A DNA stretch of 64,000 nucleotides from JACVRM01 sp963809765 (GTDB lineage Bacteria > Actinomycetota > Thermoleophilia > Gaiellales > Gaiellaceae): assembly GCA_963809765.1 (NCBI GenBank), contig CAWEKT010000003.1, positions 1,302,001 through 1,366,000 of the forward strand, in the 5' to 3' direction. The first letter of the stretch is position 1, and each line of letters starts with the position of its first letter. Shown here piece after piece: positions 51,742-59,432 of the stretch. A program made the translations under genes and the position numbers. Below the pieces are notes generated by a model. It did not search any database, was not told where the DNA came from, and saw only the letters and a program-made list of their open reading frames with translations.

Positions 51742-52989
51742 GTGCGCGTCGGTCAACGGGCCCACGAGACCGGCGGCACCGCCGTCGACCTTGCGCCGGT
51801 CGCATCCGCCCGTAGTCCGGCGGTCGAAATCTTCCTCTGGAGTCGCGCAGCGATCTGGGCCGTCGCGCTCACCGCCTTCGTGCTGCTCGACGGCAGCGAG
51901 AAGCAGCGGGGCGTCGTCTGGGACGAGCCGGCCTACACGCGCGACCTCGGCTGGGCGACCGACATCTGGGCGCGCTGGGACAGCGTCTGGTTCCTGCGGA
52001 TCGCCGAGCACGGCTACGGCGCCTACCCGAACGACGCCGCCTTCTTTCCGCTCTACCCGGCTCTCGTCGGCGGCGTCGGCCGTCTGCTCGGTGGCCACTA
52101 CCTGGCGGCGGGAATCGCGGTCTCGCTCGCTGCGGGCGCCGCAGCGTTCGCGCTGCTCTGGAAGCTCGCCGAACCGCGGCTCGGGCCGGCGGGCGCGCGG
52201 CGTGCGCTCCTCTACCTTGCCCTCTTTCCGACCTCGTTCTACCTCGGCGCCGTCTACAGCGAGTCGCTCTACCTGCTCCTCGTCGTCGCCGCCTTCCTGC
52301 TGGCCGAACGGGGGCGCTTCTGGGAAGCGGCGGCGATCGCCGGGCTGGCGCTCCTGACCCGCTCGAGCGCGATCGCCCTCCTGCCGTCCCTCGCCCTGCT
52401 GGGCTGGCGGGCCAGAGGCGTACGCGGACTGCTGCCCGCCTGCGTAGCGCCGCCGCTGATCTTCCTGGCGTACCCGCTTCTCCTGCTCTGGCGAACCGAC
52501 GATCCGGCCGCCTTTCTCACGGCCCAGGAGCACTGGGACCGGCGCCTGTCACTGCTCGGGCCGCTCGGCGGCGTCGTGCAGGGGATCGAAGGCGCCGCCA
52601 CCGGCGTTTGGCAGCTGCTCGGAGGCGGCGGCGACCGCGTCTACGAGCCGGCCGCCGCAGAGCTGGCGGCCACGAGAGTTGCCCTCAGTCCCCTCTGGCT
52701 CCTGGCCGCGCTCGGCCTCTTCATCGCCCTCACCATCGTTGTCTGGCGGCGGTTCGGTGCGCCGTACGGTCTCTTCGCAGCACTCAGCCTCGCGCTTCCG
52801 CTCAGCACGCCGAGCGACGACTATCCGCTGCTCTCACTCCCGCGGTTCGGGCTCGTGGTGTTCCCCCTCTTCCTTGCCCTGGCAGTGCTCGGCAGCCGGC
52901 CCCGGGTGCACGCTGCCATCGTCGTCGTGAGCGCCGCGCTGCTCACGGTCAACGTCGTCCAGTGGACGCTGTGGGAATGGGTGGCGTAG
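51742..52989 (+). CDS. PIG-V-like GT-C mannosyltransferase
   Basis: 415-aa polytopic protein. RWDSVWFLRIAEHGYGAYP and NDAAFFPLYPALVGGVGRLL are the hallmark first-loop motifs (W-D-S-x-W and F-F-P-L-Y-P) of PIG-V-type mannosyltransferases; further FPTSFYLGAVYSESLYLLL and LALLTRSSAIALLPSLALLG. About ten helices. In actinobacteria such proteins transfer mannose from polyprenyl-phosphate mannose to proteins or glycolipids. Intact. Ends 13 bp inside the HAD gene, with which it is coupled. Confidence 0.87.
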   Translation: MRVGQRAHETGGTAVDLAPVASARSPAVEIFLWSRAAIWAVALTAFVLLDGSEKQRGVVWDEPAYTRDLGWATDIWARWDSVWFLRIAEHGYGAYPNDAAFFPLYPALVGGVGRLLGGHYLAAGIAVSLAAGAAAFALLWKLAEPRLGPAGARRALLYLALFPTSFYLGAVYSESLYLLLVVAAFLLAERGRFWEAAAIAGLALLTRSSAIALLPSLALLGWRARGVRGLLPACVAPPLIFLAYPLLLLWRTDDPAAFLTAQEHWDRRLSLLGPLGGVVQGIEGAATGVWQLLGGGGDRVYEPAAAELAATRVALSPLWLLAALGLFIALTIVVWRRFGAPYGLFAALSLALPLSTPSDDYPLLSLPRFGLVVFPLFLALAVLGSRPRVHAAIVVVSAALLTVNVVQWTLWEWVA

Positions 52990-53603
52990 TCGCCGCTGAA
53001 CTGGACGCGGTGACCCTCGACGCCTACGGCACCCTGGTCGAGCTCGACGATCCCGTCGGCCGGCTTCGCACCGCACTGGCCGCACGCGGCATCGAGCGAC
53101 CTGTCGCCGACGTCGAGCGGGCTTTCGCAACCGAGGTGCGGCACTACGCGGCCAGCAAGTGCGGCGCCGCCTCCGCGTCCGCGCTCACAGAGCTCAGACG
53201 GGACTGCGCGGACGTGTTCGTCCGGGAGCTGGGCGCCGAGTGCGACTTCACGCGGGACTTCGCTGACGCACTCGTGTTCCGCCCTCTGCCCGGAGTCGCC
53301 GAGGCGCTCGCGGAGCTCCGGGCGCGGGGGCTCGCGCTGGCGGTCGTCTCCAACTGGGACATCGGGCTGGCAGGCGTCCTCCGCGAAACGGGGCTTGAGG
53401 TCGACACGGTGGTCACCTGCGCCGAAGCCGGTGCGGCGAAGCCTGATCCGCGCGCCTTCCGGATCGCGCTGGAGCGACTCGGTGTGAAGGCGAGCCGTGC
53501 ACTCCACGTGGGCGACAGCGATGACGACCGGCAGGGAGCGGACCAGGCGGGCATGCGCTTCGCGCCGGCCCCGCTGGCCGAGGCGGTGGCGGGCTGGACG
53601 TAA
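52977..53603 (+). CDS. HAD family hydrolase
   Basis: 208 aa. Motif I DAVTLDAYGTLVELDDP (D-x-Y-G-T with the nucleophile Asp), motif II in LAVVSNWDIGLAGVLRETGL (Ser/Asn), motif III Lys in AGAAKPDPRAFRIALE, motif IV HVGDSDDDRQGADQAGM. Helical cap between I and II (class I). Phosphatase or dehalogenase of unknown substrate. ATG 52977 overlaps the preceding gene. Intact. Confidence 0.88.
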   Translation: MGGVVAAELDAVTLDAYGTLVELDDPVGRLRTALAARGIERPVADVERAFATEVRHYAASKCGAASASALTELRRDCADVFVRELGAECDFTRDFADALVFRPLPGVAEALAELRARGLALAVVSNWDIGLAGVLRETGLEVDTVVTCAEAGAAKPDPRAFRIALERLGVKASRALHVGDSDDDRQGADQAGMRFAPAPLAEAVAGWT

Positions 53604-53650
53604 CGAGCTACCCGCCCGCGGCACGCAGCGAGGCGAGGCTCGTCGCCTGG

Positions 53651-54271
53651 GTGACGCTCGTCGGCGTGCTGTCACTGCTCAACTTCCTCGGCAACGCAAG
53701 CGGTGACCCGCCGGACGACTTCGTCTACCGCTGGTCGTCTGTCGTCCTCGCACTCGTCCAGTTCGCGCTGATGCTCGGTCTCGTCCTCGCGATCGCCGGC
53801 CGCGAGGACACCCGCGCGATGCTGGGCCTCCAGCGCCCCCGCTCGTGGCCACGCGCTCTCGGCCTCGGGCTCGCTCTGGTCGTCCTCGTGTTCATCGTCG
53901 CCGCCGCACTGAGCCCGCTCCTGCAGCCGGGCGAGGAGCAGGGGCTGGTGCCGGAGGGCTGGGACTCGAGCCGGGTTCCCCAGTTCGCGGCCAACTTCGT
54001 CGTCATCGCGCTCTTCGTCCCGCTCGTCGAGGAGCTGCTCTTCCGCGGCGTCGGCTACACGCTGCTCCTGCGCTTCGGCGAGGCGGCCGCGGTGATCGGG
54101 ATCGGCGTCGCCTTCGCACTCATCCACGGGGTCGTCGAGGGGCTGCCGATCTTCTTCGTCTTCGGCGCCGGCCTCGCCTACCTGAGGCAGCGGACCGGCA
54201 GCGTCCTGCCGTGCGTCGCCGTGCACGGCGCGTTCAACGCGCTCTCGCTGACGATCGCCGTGGTGGCGTAG
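53651..54271 (+). CDS. CPBP family intramembrane metalloprotease
   Basis: About 206 aa or 223 aa if it begins at the HAD stop. Motif 1 VPLVEELLFRGVGYTLLLR (E-E-x-x-F-R), motif 2 GVAFALIHGVVEGLPIFFVF (His), motif 3 LPCVAVHGAFNALSLTIAV (H-x-x-x-N), as in CAAX/bacteriocin-processing proteases. Six or so helices. GTG 53651 begins almost inside the first helix; a fuller N terminus (SYPPAARSEARLVAWVTLVG) would begin at the GTA that overlaps the HAD stop. Confidence 0.86.
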   Translation: MTLVGVLSLLNFLGNASGDPPDDFVYRWSSVVLALVQFALMLGLVLAIAGREDTRAMLGLQRPRSWPRALGLGLALVVLVFIVAAALSPLLQPGEEQGLVPEGWDSSRVPQFAANFVVIALFVPLVEELLFRGVGYTLLLRFGEAAAVIGIGVAFALIHGVVEGLPIFFVFGAGLAYLRQRTGSVLPCVAVHGAFNALSLTIAVVA

Positions 54272-54284
54272 CCGCCCGGGACCG

Positions 54285-54290
54285 TACATT
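54285..54290 (+). promoter_or_regulatory. -10 box of leaderless L,D-transpeptidase gene
   Basis: TACATT, 7 nt before the GTG at 54298. Confidence 0.55.
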
Positions 54291-54297
54291 TCGCCAG

Positions 54298-55635
54298 GTG
54301 CGACGACTCCTCGTCCTCGTTGCCGCGTTCGCGGCCCTGCCCGCGAACGCCCACGCCGCGCCGCCGATGGTCGCCGTCCAGGCCGCCACGACGACGGGCG
54401 CCGCACCGTTCACGACCACGCTCACGGCCGCGGGCGACGCCGTCGCCTGGCGCTGGGAGCTTCCCGACGGCACGGCCACGACCGGTCCGACGCTGACCAG
54501 GACGTTCCCCGCCGGGCGCCAGACGGTCACTCTCGTCGGCGTCTCCGCGACCGGGGAGGAGGCTCGCGCGACCGCGACGATCACGTCGGTCTCGCTGACG
54601 CTGTCCGCCCCGGCCGTTGCCGCCTACCGCACCCGGATCCGGCTCCGGGGCCGCATGGTGCCGGTGCTCCCGGGCGCGCGGTTGACGGTCTCCCACTCGG
54701 GCCGGCGGGTCACCGCCGGCCGCCTCCGCGCCGACGGCAGCTTCCTGATCGGCGTCCGGCCACGCGCCGCCGGTCGGTACACCGTCTCCTATGCTGGCGT
54801 CGCCTCGCCCGCAGCGACGGTCGGCGTTCGGGCACGCCTCCGGCTGGAGCTTCGGGGCGCACCGGTGATCGGCGGCCGCCCGGCCGCAGTGGCCAGTGTG
54901 GAGCCGGCTGCGGCGGGGACCCTCACCGTGCGCGCCTACCGGCGCGGCAAGCCTGTTGCCGGTCGAAGCGGGCGGGGCGCCGTGAGGCTCCCGCTGCCCT
55001 CGACGAGGCCAGGCGCCTACCGCGTCATCGCGGCGATCACGCCGGCCGCCGGCTACGTCACGCGGCGGGCGCTGCTCGACGCGGCCGTTCGCACGCCGGC
55101 GCTCACCTACGGCTCGCGCGGCCCCGCCGTCCGCGACCTGGAAGTGCGACTGAGGGCGTTGAGCTTCGTCCTCCAGCGCGTCGACGATGTCTACGGCCGG
55201 GACACGCTCGAGGCCGTGCTCGCCTTCCAGAAGCTCCACGGGCTGGCGCGCACCGGCCGGGTCGACGTCCGCCTCTGGGAGGCGCTCGCGCGGGCGGGGC
55301 AACCGCGGGCGAGGTACGGCGGCGACCACATCGAGGTGGACAAGCAGCGCCAGCTGCTCATGCTCGTCCGCGACGGCCGGGTCGCCCTGGTCGCCCACGT
55401 GTCGACCGGCGCCACGGGCAACACGCCGGTCGGCCGCTGGCGCGTCTACCGGAAGGTGGTCGGCTGGGACTGGGTGCTCTGGTACCCGATGTACTTCATC
55501 GGCGGCTTCGCCATCCACGGGTATCCCGAGGTACCCGCGTACCCGGCCTCGCACGGGTGCGTCCGGGTGCCGATGTGGCTCGCGCCGCGGCTCTTCGCCG
55601 ACCACCCCTACGGCACGACGGTCATCGTCTACTGA
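54298..55635 (+). CDS. secreted L,D-transpeptidase with PKD-like and peptidoglycan-binding domains
   Basis: 445 aa. Signal peptide (RRLLVLVAAFAALPANAHA), a PKD/Ig-like domain (residues about 20-100, with VAWRWELPDGTATTGPTLTR), further beta-rich repeats, a PG_binding_1 domain (YGSRGPAVRDLEVRLRALSF, ETLEAVLAFQKLHG-type helix), then the YkuD domain: DKQRQLLMLVRDGRVALVAH, VSTGATGNTPVGRWRVY and the active site HGYPEVPAYPASHGCVRVP with catalytic Cys. It forms 3-3 cross-links in peptidoglycan. Intact. Confidence 0.92.
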   Translation: MRRLLVLVAAFAALPANAHAAPPMVAVQAATTTGAAPFTTTLTAAGDAVAWRWELPDGTATTGPTLTRTFPAGRQTVTLVGVSATGEEARATATITSVSLTLSAPAVAAYRTRIRLRGRMVPVLPGARLTVSHSGRRVTAGRLRADGSFLIGVRPRAAGRYTVSYAGVASPAATVGVRARLRLELRGAPVIGGRPAAVASVEPAAAGTLTVRAYRRGKPVAGRSGRGAVRLPLPSTRPGAYRVIAAITPAAGYVTRRALLDAAVRTPALTYGSRGPAVRDLEVRLRALSFVLQRVDDVYGRDTLEAVLAFQKLHGLARTGRVDVRLWEALARAGQPRARYGGDHIEVDKQRQLLMLVRDGRVALVAHVSTGATGNTPVGRWRVYRKVVGWDWVLWYPMYFIGGFAIHGYPEVPAYPASHGCVRVPMWLAPRLFADHPYGTTVIVY

Positions 55636-55677
55636 GCGACGGCGAACTGCGCCGGGACCGCCGCCCGGCGGTGGGCG

Positions 55678-56181
55678 CTACTCCTCCTGCTCCTCGCCCT
55701 CGACCGCGAACTCGTCGGGGCTGACGTTGTCGAGGAACTGGCGGAAGTCGGAGACGATCTCCTCCTCGTTGACTTCCTCGCCCTCGAACTCGATCGCCGA
55801 CTCCTCGATCACCCGGTCGGCGGCGAAGATCGGGGCCTCCGCGCGCACGGCGAGCGCGATCGCGTCGGAGGGCCGCGAGTCGATCTCGACCTCGGAGCCG
55901 TTCTGCTGGACGGTGATCGAGGCGTAGAAGGTGTTGTCCTTCAGCTCGGTGACGGTGATGCGTACGACCTGGGCGTCGAGCTGGTCGAGCGTCTCCGCGA
56001 ACAGGTCGTGTGTCATCGGGCGGGGCGTCGACGCTCCCTGCAGCTTCATCAGGATCGCCGCCGCTTCCGGCTGCCCGATCCAGATCGGCAGGTAGCGGTT
56101 CCCGTCGGCCGTCTTCAGCAAGACGATCGGTTGCTTACCGACCAGGTCGAAGCTGACCCCATAGATGACCATCTCCGTCAT
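55678..56181 (-). CDS. bifunctional nuclease family protein (BFN, DUF151)
   Basis: 167 aa. VIYGVSFDLVGKQPIVLLKT, RYLPIWIGQPEAAAILMKLQ, RPMTHDLFAETLDQLDAQVV, TFYASITVQQNGSEVEIDSR and RPSDAIALAVRAEAPIFAAD are the DUF151/BFN motifs; an acidic tail follows, which most members lack in this length. Described relatives have DNase/RNase activity, but the bacterial role is unclear. ATG 56181 follows TAACAT by 9 nt. Confidence 0.9.
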   Translation of the reverse strand: MTEMVIYGVSFDLVGKQPIVLLKTADGNRYLPIWIGQPEAAAILMKLQGASTPRPMTHDLFAETLDQLDAQVVRITVTELKDNTFYASITVQQNGSEVEIDSRPSDAIALAVRAEAPIFAADRVIEESAIEFEGEEVNEEEIVSDFRQFLDNVSPDEFAVEGEEQEE

Positions 56182-56190
56182 CCCAGTCGG

Positions 56191-56196
56191 ATGTTA
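56191..56196 (-). promoter_or_regulatory. -10 box of BFN gene
   Basis: TAACAT on the minus strand, 9 nt before ATG 56181. Confidence 0.5.
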
Positions 56197-56222
56197 GCTC
56201 GCCCCGTCGCCGACAAAACCCC

Positions 56223-56253
56223 GCCTCCTGGGCGTTGCGCGAAGCCAGGAGGC
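56223..56253. terminator. hairpin upstream of tRNA-Ile
   Basis: GCCTCCTGG / CCAGGAGGC, perfect 9-bp stem with a 13-nt loop, lying between the divergent BFN and tRNA-Ile promoters. Confidence 0.5.
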
Positions 56254-56268
56254 CCATTAGCGCTGGGC

Positions 56269-56274
56269 TACAAT
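56269..56274 (+). promoter_or_regulatory. -10 box of tRNA-Ile promoter
   Basis: TACAAT, 10 nt before the tRNA 5' end. Confidence 0.6.
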
Positions 56275-56284
56275 CGGCCTGCGG

Positions 56285-56358
56285 GGGCGATTAGCTCAGT
56301 TGGTTAGAGCGCCGCTCTGATAAGGCGGAGGTCCGTGGTTCGAATCCACGATCGCCCA
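56285..56358 (+). tRNA. tRNA-Ile (GAU)
   Basis: 74 nt without encoded CCA. Acceptor GGGCGAT/ATCGCCC, D arm GCTC-AGTTGGTTA-GAGC, anticodon stem CCGCT/GGCGG with loop CTGATAA (anticodon GAT), T arm CGTGG-TTCGAAT-CCACG, discriminator A. Stands alone, not in an rRNA operon. Confidence 0.97.
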
Positions 56359-56362
56359 TGGG

Positions 56363-56386
56363 AAAGCGCCGTTCAGCGGCGCTTTT
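56363..56386 (+). terminator. rho-independent terminator of tRNA-Ile
   Basis: AAAGCGCCG-TTCAG-CGGCGCTTT followed by T: perfect 9-bp stem and a short T run five bases after the tRNA. It may also end the parB transcript on the other strand. Confidence 0.85.
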
Positions 56387-56401
56387 CTCGTTGGCCGCAG
56401 C

Positions 56402-57262
56402 TCAGCTGTCGGCCGCGAGCCTGGCGCCCGCGCGCTCGAGCGACTCGGCCAGCTCCGCCAGGTCGTACTGATCGGAGTAGGGGATCTCGAGCCTGCCGGC
56501 ACGAACGGTCACGTCGCGGCCGAGCACCCGCCGGGCCGCGGCCTGGACGCGCTCGGCGAGCGCCGGGTCGATGCCGGTCTTGCGGCGGGCCGCCTTCTGG
56601 CGCGCGCCCGACCAGCGTGCGGCACGCTCGGCGCTGCGCACCGACATGCCGGTGCGGACGATCTGCCGCGCCAGGCGCCGGCGCCCGTCCTGGTCCGGAA
56701 CCGCCAGGACTGCGCGCGCATGGCCCTCGGTCAGCTCGCCGCGCTCGAGCATCGCCAGCACGTCGTCGGGGAGCTCCAGCAGCCGCAGCCGGTTGGAAAC
56801 CGTCGGCTTCGCCTTGCCGACCCGGTCGGCGACGTCGCCGAGACCTAGGTCGAACTCGTCGATCAGGATCGCGTAGGCACGCGCCTCCTCGACCGCGCTG
56901 AGCTGCTCGCGCGCGACGTTCTCGACCAGGCCGAGCAGGAGTGCGTCGCGGTCGTCGGCGTCGCGCACGATCGCCGGCACGGTCGGCAGCCCCGCCTCCT
57001 GGGCCGCGCGCCAGCGCCGCTCGCCAGCGATCAGCTCGTAGCCGCCGTCCTCGCGCGGGCGCACCACAATCGGCTGGATCAGTCCCTGGGCGCGGACCGA
57101 CTCGGCCAGGCCGTTGGTCGCCTCCTGCTCGAAGCGGCGCCGTGGCTGGCGCGGGTTGGCATGGATCATCTCCACGGGCATGTGCATGAGCTGCGGCTCG
57201 GCCCCGCCGCCGATCAGCACCTCGAAGCCGCGGCCAAGCCCGCGGCGGGCGGGAGCGCTCAT
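56402..57262 (-). CDS. parB: chromosome partitioning protein ParB
   Basis: 286 aa CTPase clamp that loads at parS near the origin. N-terminal RRGLGRGFEVLI, Box I LAESVRAQGLIQPIVVRP, Box II/Arg patch GYELIAGERRWRAAQEAGL, ENVAREQLSAVEEARAY, helix-turn-helix VADRVGKAKPTVSNRLRLLE and GHARAVLAV, and a C-terminal dimerisation region. Intact. Its ATG overlaps the parA stop by 4 bp. Confidence 0.95.
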   Translation of the reverse strand: MSAPARRGLGRGFEVLIGGGAEPQLMHMPVEMIHANPRQPRRRFEQEATNGLAESVRAQGLIQPIVVRPREDGGYELIAGERRWRAAQEAGLPTVPAIVRDADDRDALLLGLVENVAREQLSAVEEARAYAILIDEFDLGLGDVADRVGKAKPTVSNRLRLLELPDDVLAMLERGELTEGHARAVLAVPDQDGRRRLARQIVRTGMSVRSAERAARWSGARQKAARRKTGIDPALAERVQAAARRVLGRDVTVRAGRLEIPYSDQYDLAELAESLERAGARLAADS

Positions 57263-58068
57263 CTGGCCCCTCCCGCAACGACCGCTGTCTCACGCACCGG
57301 CTCGGCCCGCTCGCCGACGCGCTCGATCAGCTCGGCGGCGAGATCCCAGTAGGCACCTGCGCCCGCGGAGCTGCGGTCGTAGTGGATGACGGGGAGCCCG
57401 TGGCTCGGCGCCTCGGCAAGCCGCACCGACCGCGGCACCCGCGCCCGGAAGAGCAGATCGCCGAGGTGCCGGTCGAGCTCGGCGGCGACATCGGCCGAGA
57501 GCCGCGTGCGGCCGTCGACCATCGTCAGCACGACGCCCGCGATCGCCAGCCGCGGGTTGAGGCTCGCGCGCATCGCGTTGATCGTCCCCAGAAGCTGCGC
57601 GAGACCTTCCATCGCGTAGTACTCGGCCTGCACGGGGACGAGCACACGATCGGCCGCGGTCAGCGCGTTCACGGTCAGCGGGCCCAGGGAGGGCGGGCAG
57701 TCGACGAAGACGAATGCGTACCGGTCGCGGGCGGGGCGGAGTGCGTCGGCGAGGTAGTGCTCGCTGCCGTCGCGGCGGCCGAGCTCGGCGGCCGAGCCGG
57801 CGAGCTCCGGCGTTGCGACCACGGCCTCGAGGTTCGGGAAGCCGGTCGGGCGTACGACCGTGTCGAGCGGCGCTCCGTCGAGCAGGTCGGCGCTCGAAGC
57901 GCCAGCCGCCTCGAGCCCCAGCCCTGACGTCGCGTTCGCCTGCGGGTCGAGATCGACGAGCAGCGTCCGCTCGCCGGCCTCCGCCAGGCACGCGGAGAGA
58001 TTGACTGCGGTGGTCGTCTTGCCGACGCCGCCCTTCTGGTTGGCGACGGCGTAGATCGTCGCGCTCAC
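57259..58068 (-). CDS. parA: chromosome partitioning ATPase ParA/Soj
   Basis: 269 aa deviant Walker ATPase: VANQKGGVGKTTTAVNLSAC (P-loop with signature Lys), TLLVDLDPQANATSGLG, VFVDCPPSLGPLTVNALTAA, VQAEYYAMEGLAQLLGTINA and VLTMVDGRTRLSADVAAEL. It uses nonspecific DNA binding to move ParB-parS complexes. Intact; normal length. 148 bp upstream of the start holds no gene. Confidence 0.96.
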   Translation of the reverse strand: MSATIYAVANQKGGVGKTTTAVNLSACLAEAGERTLLVDLDPQANATSGLGLEAAGASSADLLDGAPLDTVVRPTGFPNLEAVVATPELAGSAAELGRRDGSEHYLADALRPARDRYAFVFVDCPPSLGPLTVNALTAADRVLVPVQAEYYAMEGLAQLLGTINAMRASLNPRLAIAGVVLTMVDGRTRLSADVAAELDRHLGDLLFRARVPRSVRLAEAPSHGLPVIHYDRSSAGAGAYWDLAAELIERVGERAEPVRETAVVAGGAR

Positions 58069-58216
58069 GAGCTCTCCGCGCCGGCAGCCACGCCGTCACC
58101 GTACTCAGGCGAGAGGACGTTTCCGGGCGACGCCGGGGCGGCGCGGGAAGCCGGCCGGCGTCGGCTCGACCTTCGGGACGACGACCAGCGCGCGGCCCGG
58201 GCGGACCTCGACGCAC

Positions 58217-58729
58217 TCAGGTCTGCCGCCACCGAGCCGCTCGCGCGACGGTCGCAAGCGAATCGAGGGGCGACGCGGCCGCGACGAAGAGAACGGTTGC
58301 TCCCCCTGGCGCGACGAGCGGGAGGCACCACTCGAGTGCCACCGGCGGCGGCGCCAGCGCCTTCGCGACCGCGACGCCGAACATGTCCACGGGCTGCTCC
58401 TCGGCGCGGCCGTGGATGACGCGGAGGTTGGTAAACGCGGAGGAGGCAGCGCGCAGGAAGTCGCACTTGCGGCCGTTCGCCTCGAGCAGCGCCACGGTGC
58501 GCTCGGGCAGCGCAGCCGCGAGCGGGATCCCAGGCGCGCCGCCGCCCGAGCCGACGTCGACCACCTCGCCCGGAAAGCGCGCGACCAGCGGCACTGCCGC
58601 CAGGCTGTCCTCCACGTGCTGGCGCCAGGCCTCGGCCGGGTCGGTGATCGCGGTCAGCCCCGGCGTGGCCACGAGCGCGTCCACCCAGCGGCCGAGGGCC
58701 TCTTGCGCCGCGGCCGTGAGGTCTGTCAG
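58217..58729 (-). CDS. rsmG: 16S rRNA (guanine-527 N7) methyltransferase RsmG
   Basis: 170 aa SAM-dependent methyltransferase. LTAITDPAEAWRQHVEDSLA (L-T-x-I plus H-x-x-D-S), VVDVGSGGGAPGIPLAAALP (SAM loop), TVALLEANGRKCDFLRAA and VIHGRAEE. The expected N terminus TDLTAAAQEALGRWVDAL begins exactly at the jag stop, where the only codon is CTG 58729 (CTGA overlap); no ATG, GTG or TTG is available without cutting into the protein. Shorter than E. coli RsmG (207 aa), mostly at the C terminus. Confidence 0.9.
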   Translation of the reverse strand: MTDLTAAAQEALGRWVDALVATPGLTAITDPAEAWRQHVEDSLAAVPLVARFPGEVVDVGSGGGAPGIPLAAALPERTVALLEANGRKCDFLRAASSAFTNLRVIHGRAEEQPVDMFGVAVAKALAPPPVALEWCLPLVAPGGATVLFVAAASPLDSLATVARAARWRQT

Positions 58730-59430
58730 TGCTCGCTCGGAGCGTCGCCGGCCGCGTCCACCGGCTCGTCGCCCGGCTCGACCACGACGTAGCGATTCGG
58801 CTCGGTCCCGGCGCTCCGCGTGCGGACGCCGGCGAACTCCTTGAGCCTCAGGTGGACGATCTTGCGCTCGACGGCGGTCATCGGCTCCAGCTCGATCGGC
58901 TCGCCCACCGCCGCCACCTCGCGTGCCGTGCGCATGGCCAGCGCGTCCAGCGCCGCCTGGCGCCTGGCCCGGTAGCCGCCCGCGTCCACCACGACCGGCA
59001 GGCGGTCCGGCACTTCCGCATGCTGGACGATCGCGTTGACGAGGTACTGCAGGGCGTCGATGGTCTGCCCGTGGCGGCCGATCGCGCGGCCGAGGTCGCC
59101 GCCCGCAAGCGTGGCCACGAGCGCGTCGTCCTCCACCCGGAACGACACCCTGGCGTCGAGTTGCAGCTCTCCGATCACGCGCTCCAGGAGCTCGCGGACC
59201 GACTCCTGCAGCGGCGACTCGTCCTCGGCCGGAAGAGCGTCCTCGTCGAGCACCGCCATCACGCGCGCGGGCGAGTAGCCGATCCCGAGCAGGCCGCGCT
59301 CGCCTTCGGAGATGACCTGGAAGCGCACCGCAGCCTTGTCCAGCCCCGGTCGCAGACGCTCGAGCTCGCGGACGGCGGCCCACTTCGCCTCGCCGACGGT
59401 CTCGCCGCTCGCCTCGACCTCGACCGCCAC
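58726..59430 (-). CDS. jag: Jag/KhpB RNA-binding protein (Jag_N-KH-R3H)
   Basis: 234 aa. Jag_N domain (VEVEASGETVGEAKWAAVRE, VISEGERGLLGIGYSPARVM), KH domain LAGGDLGRAIGRHGQTIDAL with the GRHG loop, and R3H domain LEPMTAVERKIVHLRLKEF followed by SAGTEPNRYVVVEPG. Usual companion of yidC (SpoIIIJ). GTG 59430 is two bases after the yidC stop. Intact. Confidence 0.94.
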   Translation of the reverse strand: MAVEVEASGETVGEAKWAAVRELERLRPGLDKAAVRFQVISEGERGLLGIGYSPARVMAVLDEDALPAEDESPLQESVRELLERVIGELQLDARVSFRVEDDALVATLAGGDLGRAIGRHGQTIDALQYLVNAIVQHAEVPDRLPVVVDAGGYRARRQAALDALAMRTAREVAAVGEPIELEPMTAVERKIVHLRLKEFAGVRTRSAGTEPNRYVVVEPGDEPVDAAGDAPSEH

Positions 59431-59432
59431 CG

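Noticed and set aside
58069..58216. parS site or small gene in the parA-rsmG gap
   Set aside because: No GTTTCAC/GTGAAAC dyad and no frame with a ribosome binding site was found; I see nothing convincing in these 148 bases.
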